Source: CAZNOG01 sp964574635
Lineage (GTDB): Bacteria; Bacteroidota; Bacteroidia; Flavobacteriales_D; Cryomorphaceae
DNA: 64,000 nucleotides
Direction: 5' to 3'
Assembly: GCA_964574635.1 (NCBI GenBank)
Contig: CAZNOG010000002.1
Location: forward strand, 62,001 to 126,000
This document shows positions 50,050 to 57,556 of this stretch, piece by piece (positions within the stretch are counted from its first letter, which is position 1; every line of letters starts with the position of its first letter). The translations under genes were made by a program, and so were the position numbers. Below the pieces are notes generated by a model. That model searched no databases. It had not been told where the DNA came from and worked only from the letters and a program-made list of their open reading frames with translations.

Positions 50050-50868
50050 TTAAAATTTCATTTTATCTAGCTCTCGCAACGCATTGGCGTAAAAAGTTTC
50101 CGCCTCGTTGATGAAGCGGCTGTCGGCGTATGCGTCTACGAAGCGGTGATAATTGTCAATGGTGTCGTTGAGGCGGTCGACTTTTTTGGAAGTCACGCTG
50201 TTCATCGCCAAAAGATAAGAACTTTTCACGATGAGGAATTCGATCTCTTCCCGGTAGGTCGACGCGGGATAATCCTTGAGGACGTTTTCGAGGGCCAGGG
50301 TCGCCGACTGGTACTGTCCGGTGGTGTAGTACAGTTTGGCGTTTTCGAAGGCTTTTCTCTCGAGCTTTTCCCTCAATTCGAAAACCATGGCGTTTGCACT
50401 GTCTTTCAATGCCGACGCGGGGAACCTGTTCAAAAAGAGTTGAAACTCGCTGATGGCCTTTTCCGTGTCGGTCTGGTCGAGGGAATATTCGGGAGAATTC
50501 AGGTAGCTGCAATAGGCGCTTCTGAACAGGGTGGTTTCCGCCTTGTCGCTATGTGGAAACGTTCGGGTGAAGTTCTTGTAGTAATACGACGCGAAGTAGT
50601 ACTCGCCCAAGTTGTAATGGCAATTGGCGATGTAATAGTGGATGTCTTCGCTCTTCTCCGAACCCCTGAGCAAGGTGCCGAGCTCGTCGAACAAAGACAA
50701 AGCCTTGTTGTATTCCCCGTCGTTGTAATATTCGACGGCTTTGGTGTACTTGTAATCCACGTCGTTGCTCTTCAACACCTTGTTGTACTCCGAACAAGAA
50801 GTGGAGAACAAGAGTGCCAAGAACAATGCGGGAATGAATGCCTTTTTTCTCAAGACGGTTGAAAACAT
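50050..50868 (-). CDS. bamD: Outer membrane protein assembly factor BamD
   Basis: Lipoprotein of the BAM complex that inserts outer-membrane barrels. The 272-residue product has a lipoprotein signal (ALLFSTSC, Cys about 25) then five TPR-like repeats (TKAVEYYNDGEYNKALSLFDEL, YIANCHYNLGEYYFASYYYKNF, EFQLFLNRFPASAL), the BamD layout. The start at 50868 is 4 nt after a TACCTTTG promoter box, so the operon mRNA probably begins at the start codon. First gene of bamD-rpoZ-coaBC-porD. Confidence 0.94.
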   Translation of the reverse strand: MFSTVLRKKAFIPALFLALLFSTSCSEYNKVLKSNDVDYKYTKAVEYYNDGEYNKALSLFDELGTLLRGSEKSEDIHYYIANCHYNLGEYYFASYYYKNFTRTFPHSDKAETTLFRSAYCSYLNSPEYSLDQTDTEKAISEFQLFLNRFPASALKDSANAMVFELREKLERKAFENAKLYYTTGQYQSATLALENVLKDYPASTYREEIEFLIVKSSYLLAMNSVTSKKVDRLNDTIDNYHRFVDAYADSRFINEAETFYANALRELDKMKF

Positions 50869-50872
50869 CGCG

Positions 50873-50880
50873 CAAAGGTA
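50873..50880 (-). promoter_or_regulatory. TACCTTTG promoter element for the bamD operon
   Basis: Perfect TAnnTTTG box on the minus strand ending 4 nt before the bamD ATG. Confidence 0.6.
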
Positions 50881-51031
50881 ATCATACGCGCCCGAATGAC
50901 CAAAGCTCCGATGCGTGAAACGTCGGTGATGCGTGACGGTGGAAAAGGCGAATATCCCACACAGGGAATGAGCGCGCAAAACGCCCCGAATGAGCCCTTG
51001 GGGCAAATTTTGAGGGCATCGGTAGAAAGAG

Positions 51032-51039
51032 TACTTTTG
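51032..51039 (+). promoter_or_regulatory. TACTTTTG promoter element for the alpha-oxoamine synthase gene
   Basis: Perfect TAnnTTTG box ending 26 nt before the ATG at 51066. Confidence 0.55.
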
Positions 51040-51065
51040 CGCCTCGAAAACAACAGTGTATCCCT

Positions 51066-52313
51066 ATGCAAGACATCTTTGAAAAAATCAAAGCCAACCG
51101 TGGCCCCCTGGGCAAGCACGCCAAGGAAAGCCACGGCTATTTCACCTTCCCCAAACTCGAAGGTGAAATCGACCGCCGAATGAAATTCCGCGGAAGGGAC
51201 GTTCTGGTTTGGAGTATCAACAATTACTTGGGTTTCGCCAACCACCCCGAAGTGCGGAAGGTGGATGCCGAAGCCGCCGCCAAGTGGGGATTGGCCTACC
51301 CCATGGGTGCCCGCATGATGTCCGGTCAGACTTCACTGCACGAGCAATTGGAGAGCGAATTGGCCGATTTCGCCGAGAAGCAAGACGCATTCTTGTTGAA
51401 TTACGGTTACCAAGGTTGCCAGTCGGCTATCGAAGCTTTGGTAGACCGAAACGACGTAATCGTATACGACAGCGAGTCCCACGCCTGCATGGTCGACGGG
51501 GTTCGACTTCACCAAGGAAAACGCTTCGTTTTCCAACACAACGACATGGACAGCTTCGCCAAGCAGCTGCACAACGCGAAAAAATGGGCGGAGCAAACCG
51601 ACGGGGGAATTCTCGTGGTTACGGAAGGAGTTTTCGGCATGGCCGGCGATCAGGGCAAGCTCAAAGAAATCGCCGCTTTCAAAAAACAAATTCCCTTCCG
51701 ACTTTTCGTCGATGACGCCCACGGTTTCGGAACCATCGGCGATTCGGGAAAAGGCGCCGGGGTGCACCAAGGCGTACAGGATGAAATCGATATTTACTTC
51801 GGAACCTTCGCGAAAGCCATGGCCACCATCGGCGCTTTCGTGGCCGGCGACGAACAGATCATCGACTACCTCAGATACAACATGCGCTCCCAGACTTTCG
51901 CAAAATCGCTTCCCATGCCCATCGTGGAAGGAGCGTTGAAGCGACTGGACATGATGCGCAGCGAACCCGAGCACAAAGAAAACCTGTGGAAAATCGCAAG
52001 GGCGCTCCAATCCGGATTGCGCGACGCGGGATTCGATCTCGGCGTGACGGACTCTGCCGTGACCCCCGTTTTCCTCAAAGGTTCCCTGGGTGAAGCCACG
52101 AGCTTGACCATGGATTTGCGCGAGCGCTTCGGCATCTTCTGTTCCATCGTGGTATACCCCGTGGTTCCGAGAGACGTCATCATGCTCCGACTCATCCCCA
52201 CCGCCATTCACACCTTGGAAGATGTACAGTACACCATCGACACGTTCAAAGAAGTGAAGGTAAAATTGGAAAACAAAGAATACGAATCCAACGAAATCGT
52301 GGATTGGCGTTAA
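51066..52313 (+). CDS. Alpha-oxoamine synthase (serine palmitoyltransferase / cysteate acyltransferase-like)
   Basis: PLP enzyme that condenses an amino acid with an acyl thioester with loss of CO2. The 415-residue protein has INNYLGFANHPEVRK, GARMMSGQTSLHEQLE, the PLP-binding DDAHGFGTIG and the Schiff-base Lys in FGTFAKAMATIGAF. Bacteroidota members of this type start sphingolipid (serine) or sulfonolipid (cysteate) synthesis; sequence alone does not separate these. 2-amino-3-ketobutyrate ligase is less likely because of the long conserved N terminus. It has its own promoter and a strong terminator. Confidence 0.88.
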   Translation: MQDIFEKIKANRGPLGKHAKESHGYFTFPKLEGEIDRRMKFRGRDVLVWSINNYLGFANHPEVRKVDAEAAAKWGLAYPMGARMMSGQTSLHEQLESELADFAEKQDAFLLNYGYQGCQSAIEALVDRNDVIVYDSESHACMVDGVRLHQGKRFVFQHNDMDSFAKQLHNAKKWAEQTDGGILVVTEGVFGMAGDQGKLKEIAAFKKQIPFRLFVDDAHGFGTIGDSGKGAGVHQGVQDEIDIYFGTFAKAMATIGAFVAGDEQIIDYLRYNMRSQTFAKSLPMPIVEGALKRLDMMRSEPEHKENLWKIARALQSGLRDAGFDLGVTDSAVTPVFLKGSLGEATSLTMDLRERFGIFCSIVVYPVVPRDVIMLRLIPTAIHTLEDVQYTIDTFKEVKVKLENKEYESNEIVDWR

Positions 52314-52330
52314 TCCAATTTCAATAAGAC

Positions 52331-52363
52331 AAAAAAAGCCTCCGAAATTTCGGAGGCTTTTTT
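52331..52363. terminator. Bidirectional rho-independent terminator
   Basis: AAAAAAAGCCTCCGAAA and TTTCGGAGGCTTTTTT form a perfect 16-bp stem with terminal A and T tracts between two convergent genes. Confidence 0.93.
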
Positions 52364-52399
52364 GTTTGGACGGTCCGTTACGGACGGATGTCCATTCGG

Positions 52400-52882
52400 T
52401 TATTCATCCACGGGGGTAAACTCGTTCAGGTTGTTCGTCACCTCGGTCACCACGCGCTGCAATTGGTTGATGTTGGTGTTGATCGAATCTCGCGCCGAAG
52501 CCCAATCCTCTTTCTTCAGCTTTTTGAGATCGGAAATTTCCTTGTCGATCTCCTTCAGTTGTTTTTCCAACCCCGAGATCATTTCCTTCTTGCCGCTCTC
52601 CGTCCCGGTAGACTGAACGCCCTTGATGTTGGCGATGTCCTTGTTCACTTGTTTGCGGCGTTTCTCCAGAACTTTCACGCGCGCGTCGCGGTGATCCACG
52701 GTAAAGTCTTCCTTCATGGTGGAGAGTTTCAGCAATTCCTTGCGCGTATCTTCCAATTGGGTCAGAACGTCGGCTTGCTGTTTTTTGACGGCTTCCATAG
52801 TCACCGTCGATTTGCAGGCACTCAAACCGAAGAGGGCCAAAAAGGCGATGGTCATCAGCCTTGAAAGAGAATTCATCTTCAT
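52400..52882 (-). CDS. Coiled-coil lipoprotein of unknown function
   Basis: The 160-residue protein has a lipoprotein signal (FLALFGLSAC, Cys23) and then an almost continuous charged helix (24-150) with heptad-like spacing (QQADVLTQLEDTRKELLKL, GLEKQLKEIDKEISDLKKLK). It may act as a spacer or scaffold between outer membrane and peptidoglycan, but this is inference from composition. A TAATTTTG promoter box lies 88 nt upstream. Confidence 0.82.
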   Translation of the reverse strand: MKMNSLSRLMTIAFLALFGLSACKSTVTMEAVKKQQADVLTQLEDTRKELLKLSTMKEDFTVDHRDARVKVLEKRRKQVNKDIANIKGVQSTGTESGKKEMISGLEKQLKEIDKEISDLKKLKKEDWASARDSINTNINQLQRVVTEVTNNLNEFTPVDE

Positions 52883-52970
52883 ATCACGTGTGTTTTCGTT
52901 ATAACCGCGACCGAAATGGAAAGTTCACTGCGGGTACCCGCGAGTGCGTTGGATCGGATGCGCGACGCGG

Positions 52971-52978
52971 CAAAATTA
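52971..52978 (-). promoter_or_regulatory. TAATTTTG promoter element for the coiled-coil lipoprotein gene
   Basis: Perfect TAnnTTTG box on the minus strand. The leader would be about 85 nt, longer than most in this window. Confidence 0.4.
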
Positions 52979-53083
52979 TCCCAATATTCCATAGTCCGAG
53001 CAAAAAGAAACATTCGGGGGTTCATCCGCACCATTTAAACAACGTGCGAAAGATCGACGATGCCGGTCTGAGGCGTTTCACCC

Positions 53084-53431
53084 TCAACGAAAGCGGCTCC
53101 GCTCCCGTTCGAATCCGGCGTTGAGCAGGGACAAAAACACCGAGAACAGCAGCGCCCACCAGAAATTAGCCAGGTGAAATCCGTCGACGATTTGCCCGAC
53201 GAGCCACACCATAAACGCGTTGATCACCAGCAAAAACAGGCCGAGCGTGACGATGGTGACCGGAATGGTGATCAACACCAGCAGAGGTTTGACGAACATG
53301 TTCAAGAATCCCAAGATGATGGCCACGACCAAAGCGGTCCAGAAGCTCGAAATCTCAACCCCCGGAATGGCCCAAGCCAGCACGAAGATCAAAATGGTGT
53401 TGAGCGCCAATCGGATCAGGAAATTTTTCAT
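53084..53431 (-). CDS. Phage-holin-family (PF04020-like) small membrane protein
   Basis: The 115-residue protein has four hydrophobic helices with WAIPGVEISSFWTALVVAIILGFLNMFVKPLL (split), the loop and NxxVKP signature of this small membrane family, then VTIVTLGLFLLVINAFMVWLVG. Despite the holin label these are widespread chromosomal proteins of unknown role, not phage genes. A TATTTTTG promoter precedes the ATG by 22 nt. Confidence 0.88.
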   Translation of the reverse strand: MKNFLIRLALNTILIFVLAWAIPGVEISSFWTALVVAIILGFLNMFVKPLLVLITIPVTIVTLGLFLLVINAFMVWLVGQIVDGFHLANFWWALLFSVFLSLLNAGFERERSRFR

Positions 53432-53453
53432 ATCAAAACGGTTGCGTCCATGC

Positions 53454-53461
53454 CAAAAATA
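53454..53461 (-). promoter_or_regulatory. TATTTTTG promoter element for the holin-family gene
   Basis: Perfect TAnnTTTG box on the minus strand ending 22 nt before the ATG at 53431. Confidence 0.55.
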
Positions 53462-53566
53462 AGGTTTTGAATCCGAGTACGGTTCGACCCCGGGATTATT
53501 TGCAAACAAAAAACGACACACCCGAAGGTGTGCCGCTGGTTCATAAAACGTGTACCGGTTCGAAGG

Positions 53567-53755
53567 TCAATTCAAAACATACGCCACCGTTTTTTCTGCG
53601 GATTTCCGCACTTCGAGGGCTTTGGAAAAAGCCAGGATGTTTTTTACGGTTCCGATCTTGGGCCGTCGTCGAAGCGATTCGGCGGCTGCATGACCCGGGG
53701 TCGGCATATTGGAGAATTGGGGTTCGAAATTCGAAGAAGGAGTAGAATGAGCCAT
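53567..53755 (-). CDS. Small conserved-type protein downstream of the ECF sigma gene
   Basis: A 62-residue protein, MAHSTPSSNFEPQFSNM to a C-terminal RPKIGTVKNILAFSKALEVR followed by KSAEKTVAYVLN. The NILAFSKALEV-KKS pattern near the C terminus is recalled from many tiny Bacteroidota proteins of unknown function. The frame is open further upstream but without protein-like sequence, so the ATG at 53755 is chosen. It lies 187 bp after the sigma gene on the same strand. An expressed leftover is possible. Confidence 0.6.
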   Translation of the reverse strand: MAHSTPSSNFEPQFSNMPTPGHAAAESLRRRPKIGTVKNILAFSKALEVRKSAEKTVAYVLN

Positions 53756-53821
53756 AGGCGTCTGTGTTGATTTATACCCATCAACGACGGTTCCACGCCC
53801 TTTAGTATGAGATGGTGATAA

Positions 53822-53837
53822 TTTTTGTGGGTGTGTC
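53822..53837 (+). repeat. Interspersed TTTTTGTGGGTG repeat, copy 10 (core only)
   Basis: Plus-strand TTTTTGTGGGTGTG followed by TCGTCGCC; the upstream G/T-rich half is degraded (GGTGATAA). It lies between the small conserved gene and the ECF sigma gene, opposite to both. Confidence 0.65.
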
Positions 53838-53942
53838 GTCGCCCCGCAAGTCATTCGCAGGGCGCCGAGTGGTCTGAAAACGGTTGTTGCACAGGGGCGG
53901 GACGGGCCGTCACGCGGTACCACGCCCCTCTCCCACTTCGTA

Positions 53943-54527
53943 TTATCCGGTGAGGGATATGTTGTGCTTCTCGATGATCTTGCGCATGTTGATCAGCGCA
54001 TAGCGCATCCTACCCAGAGAGGTGTTGATGCTCACGTTGCTCCTCTCGGCGATTTCCTTGAAGCTCAATCCGCCGTAGTGTCTCATCATCACCACTTCCT
54101 GTTGTTCGGGCGGAAGTTCGAGGATGAGTTTCCGTACGTCTTCGTGAATGATGTCGCGGATCCAATCGTCTTCGATATTCCTTTCCTCCAGGGGGATGGT
54201 CGCAAACACGTCGAAATCGTCGTCACTGCGCACCTTCGGCATTTTCTTATTCCTTCTGAAATGATCGATGGTCAAGTTGTGTGCGATGCGCAACACCCAA
54301 GGGAGGAATTTTCCCTCTTCGTTGTACTTCCCCGCTTTGAGGGTATTGATCACTTTTACGAAGGTCTCTTGGAATATATCGTCAGCCAGTTCGTTGTCCC
54401 GCACCAGCATGACTATCTGCATGTAGATACGATCTTTGTGCCTGTGAAGCAATGCTTCAAAAGCCGATTCGTTACCTTCCAAATAGAGTTGAACCAACTG
54501 TTTGTCGGATGCCTGTTCTGAACGCAT
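53943..54527 (-). CDS. ECF RNA polymerase sigma factor (second in window)
   Basis: The 194-residue protein has region 2 (YLEGNESAFEALLHRHKDRIYMQIVMLVRDNELADDIFQETFVKV, split) and region 4 (LPPEQQEVVMMRHYGGLSFKEIAERSNVSINTSLGRMRYALINMRK). Closely similar sigma factors next to uvrA are common in Flavobacteriia. Unlike the first sigma factor, no anti-sigma gene overlaps it. A TATTTTTC box, one base off consensus, lies upstream. The P. gingivalis SigP that regulates type IX secretion belongs to the same broad group; a shared role is speculation. Confidence 0.95.
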   Translation of the reverse strand: MRSEQASDKQLVQLYLEGNESAFEALLHRHKDRIYMQIVMLVRDNELADDIFQETFVKVINTLKAGKYNEEGKFLPWVLRIAHNLTIDHFRRNKKMPKVRSDDDFDVFATIPLEERNIEDDWIRDIIHEDVRKLILELPPEQQEVVMMRHYGGLSFKEIAERSNVSINTSLGRMRYALINMRKIIEKHNISLTG

Positions 54528-54687
54528 ACTATCTCCTGTTGTTATAAAAACCGGTACTAAGAAAAATAAGGAGTAGATTTTACGCTATAGGCAGAACTGA
54601 TTACGTTGGTGAGTTGATAATTCCGGGCAACGTGCCACGGAACGGGAGCTAATATACTCCAATCATCCCTTAAACGCAAATTCATCG

Positions 54688-54695
54688 TATTTTTG
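54688..54695 (+). promoter_or_regulatory. TATTTTTG promoter element for uvrA
   Basis: Perfect TAnnTTTG box ending 12 nt before the uvrA ATG at 54708. Its TTG is in frame with uvrA and should not be read as the start. Confidence 0.55.
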
Positions 54696-54707
54696 CCCAC
54701 TCAAAAA

Positions 54708-57548
54708 ATGTTAACATCCCGACATCCCATGCTTGAGCGAACCATCGCAAAGCCCCATCCCAAGACGCATATTCTCATCAAAAACGCACGGACCCACAAC
54801 CTCCGCGGGGTGGACTTGGCGTTGCCCCGGGGAAAACTCATCGTCGTGACGGGCTTGTCGGGATCGGGAAAATCGTCTCTGGCATTCGACACCCTCTACG
54901 CCGAGGGTCAACGCCGCTACGTGGAAAGTCTTTCGGCCTACGCACGCCAGTTTCTGGGTAAAATGGACAAGCCCGACGTGGAGTCCATCCGCGGCATCTC
55001 CCCGGCCATTGCCATCGAACAAAAGAACGCCACCGGTAATGCCCGGTCCACCGTAGGTACCACCACCGAAATCTACGACTACCTCCGATTGCTTTTCGCT
55101 CGGATCGGCAAAACGTACAGCCCCGTTTCCGGCGAAGAGGTAAAGCGGGAATCCACCGACGACGTGGTGAATTTCATCCGCACCCTCCCGGACTCCACCG
55201 CCTTTCTGATCCTCGCACCCATGCCCCACATCGGAAAGTCGCCGGAAGATAAGCTCGACATGCTCTTGAAGCAGGGGTACGCCCGCGTGAAGATCGACGG
55301 GGAAACCATGCGCATTGAAGACGCCTTGGAAAACCTGCCGAAAAAGATTCGAAAACTCGACATCGTCGTCGACCGGGTGCGGCAGGAAGCGGACGATCAA
55401 GACAACGAGTCCCGCATCGCCGATTCGGTGGAAACGGCATTTTTCGAGAGCGACGGTACCGTGGCCATCGAAGTGCTGGAAGGTGACCGCAAGGGCGTTT
55501 ACGAGTTTTCCAACAGGTTCGAAAAAGACGGGATGACTTTCGAAATTCCCGACGAACACTTTTTCAGCTTCAACAGCCCGGTGGGTGCGTGCAAAACCTG
55601 CGACGGGTACGGAAGCGTCATCGGCATCGATCCCGACGCCGTCTTCCCCGATCACAAACTGAGCGTTTTCGAGGATGCCGTCGCTCCGTGGCGTGGCCAC
55701 AAAATGAGCAAGTGGAAAAACGCCTTGGTCGCTGTGGCGGAGAAATTCGATTTCCCCATTCATCGGCCGTACAAAGACCTGAGTGAGGACCAAAAGGAAT
55801 TGCTGTGGACGGGGAATCGCCACTTCAAAGGGCTGAACGCCTTTTTCAAATACGTGGAGTCGAAATCCTATAAGATACAGTACCGCGTGATGCTCAGCAG
55901 GTACCGGGGCAAAACCAAATGTCCGGATTGCAAGGGCACGCGCATACGGAAGGACGCCACCTACGTGAAAGTAGGCGGCGTGTCCATCGTCGATTTGCTC
56001 TCCATGCCCACACAGCGGGCGTTGGATACCGTGCGGTCGTTCGAACTCACCGAAAACGAGCGCGCCATTGCCAAAAGGTTGTTGACCGAAATCACCAACC
56101 GCCTGGATTATCTGGTCCGTGTAGGACTCTCCTACCTCACCCTCGATCGCCTGTCGAATTCCTTGTCGGGAGGGGAAGCTCAGAGAATCAAATTGGCCAC
56201 TTGTCTGGGAAGCAGCCTCATCGGCAGCATGTACATCCTCGACGAGCCGAGCATTGGACTTCATCCCAAAGACACGGAGCGGCTCATCGGCATTCTGCGC
56301 TCGCTGCAGCAGGCCGGCAACACGGTCATCGTTGTGGAACACGACGAGGAAATCATGCGTGCCGCCGACCACATCGTCGACATGGGACCCGGCGCCGGCA
56401 GCTTGGGTGGTCGCGTGGTTTTCGAAGGAAATCACGACGATCTGCTCCTTGCCGAGAATTCGCTTACCGCCGAGTACCTCACGGGAAAGCGAAGGATCGA
56501 AGTGCCGGCAAAACGCCGCCCCCACAGAAACAAAATCACCGTGAGGGGAGCCCGGGAGAACAACCTCAAAAACCTCGACGTCGACTTCCCGCTGAACTGC
56601 TTGGTGGCGGTCACGGGAGTTAGTGGAAGCGGAAAGTCCACCCTCGTCACCGACATCCTCTACCCGGCTTTGAAGAAACGCATGGACGGGTACGCCGGCC
56701 ACGTGGGGCTTCACGACGAAATCACCGGCGACCTGAAAATGATCCGCAACGTCGAATTCGTCGACCAGAATCCCATCGGGAAATCATCCCGATCCAACCC
56801 GGTCACCTACGTCAAGGCCTTCGACGAAATCAGGCGGTTGTTCTCTTCCATCAAAATGTCGAAAGTGAGGGGATACACCCCCGGGCACTTCAGCTTTAAC
56901 GTGAAGGGAGGTCGTTGCGACACCTGCGAAGGGGAAGGCGTGGTGCGCATCGGCATGCAGTTCATGGCCGACATCACCCTCACGTGCGAAACCTGCGGCG
57001 GAACCAGGTACAAGGCGGAAATACTCGAGGTGAAGTACCGAGGGAAGAGCATCGCCGATGTATTGGAAATGACCGTGGATGACGCAGTGGACTTCTTCAA
57101 CGACCCCGACTTTCGATCGGAAACCGAAAACATCGCCTCGAAATTGCTCCCCCTTCAAAAGGTGGGAATGGGGTACGTGAAACTCGGACAATCTTCCGAA
57201 ACGCTCAGCGGCGGCGAAGCCCAGCGAACCAAACTGGCGGCTTTCCTCGCCAGGGGTGAACGCGAACCAGACACCCTCTTCATTTTCGACGAACCCACCA
57301 CGGGCCTTCACTTCCACGACGTGGCCAAACTTCTGGGCAGCTTCGGGGAACTGATCAACAAGGGTCACTCGGTCGTTGTCATCGAACACGATCCGGACAT
57401 CATCAAAATGGCCGATCACATCATCGACCTCGGCCCGGTGGGCGGCGTAGAAGGTGGATACGTGGTCTTCGAGGGAACTCCCGAAGCGCTGATCGGAAAC
57501 AAAGAGAGCGCCACGGCCCCATACATCCGCGAAAAACTGAAGGGCTGA
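54708..57548 (+). CDS. uvrA: Excinuclease ABC subunit UvrA
   Basis: Damage-recognition ATPase of nucleotide excision repair. The 946-residue protein has two ABC cassettes: Walker A VVTGLSGSGKSSLAFDTLYAEGQRRYVESLSAYARQFLG (split) near residue 45 and AVTGVSGSGKSTLV in the second half; signatures SGGEAQRIKLAT and SGGEAQRTKLA; and zinc-binding CKTCDG...CPDC and CDTCEGEG...CETCGG. Length is normal. It is transcribed away from the ECF sigma gene with its own promoter and ends 9 bp before the convergent ABC exporter. Confidence 0.98.
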   Translation: MLTSRHPMLERTIAKPHPKTHILIKNARTHNLRGVDLALPRGKLIVVTGLSGSGKSSLAFDTLYAEGQRRYVESLSAYARQFLGKMDKPDVESIRGISPAIAIEQKNATGNARSTVGTTTEIYDYLRLLFARIGKTYSPVSGEEVKRESTDDVVNFIRTLPDSTAFLILAPMPHIGKSPEDKLDMLLKQGYARVKIDGETMRIEDALENLPKKIRKLDIVVDRVRQEADDQDNESRIADSVETAFFESDGTVAIEVLEGDRKGVYEFSNRFEKDGMTFEIPDEHFFSFNSPVGACKTCDGYGSVIGIDPDAVFPDHKLSVFEDAVAPWRGHKMSKWKNALVAVAEKFDFPIHRPYKDLSEDQKELLWTGNRHFKGLNAFFKYVESKSYKIQYRVMLSRYRGKTKCPDCKGTRIRKDATYVKVGGVSIVDLLSMPTQRALDTVRSFELTENERAIAKRLLTEITNRLDYLVRVGLSYLTLDRLSNSLSGGEAQRIKLATCLGSSLIGSMYILDEPSIGLHPKDTERLIGILRSLQQAGNTVIVVEHDEEIMRAADHIVDMGPGAGSLGGRVVFEGNHDDLLLAENSLTAEYLTGKRRIEVPAKRRPHRNKITVRGARENNLKNLDVDFPLNCLVAVTGVSGSGKSTLVTDILYPALKKRMDGYAGHVGLHDEITGDLKMIRNVEFVDQNPIGKSSRSNPVTYVKAFDEIRRLFSSIKMSKVRGYTPGHFSFNVKGGRCDTCEGEGVVRIGMQFMADITLTCETCGGTRYKAEILEVKYRGKSIADVLEMTVDDAVDFFNDPDFRSETENIASKLLPLQKVGMGYVKLGQSSETLSGGEAQRTKLAAFLARGEREPDTLFIFDEPTTGLHFHDVAKLLGSFGELINKGHSVVVIEHDPDIIKMADHIIDLGPVGGVEGGYVVFEGTPEALIGNKESATAPYIREKLKG

Positions 57549-57556
57549 GCACCGCC

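Noticed and set aside
53084..53431. Phage-holin label as evidence for a prophage
   Set aside because: This small membrane family is widely chromosomal. No phage structural, lysis or integrase gene lies near.
54711..56714. 667-codon open frame on the minus strand
   Set aside because: Antisense to uvrA and mirrors its codon structure; no promoter or family match.
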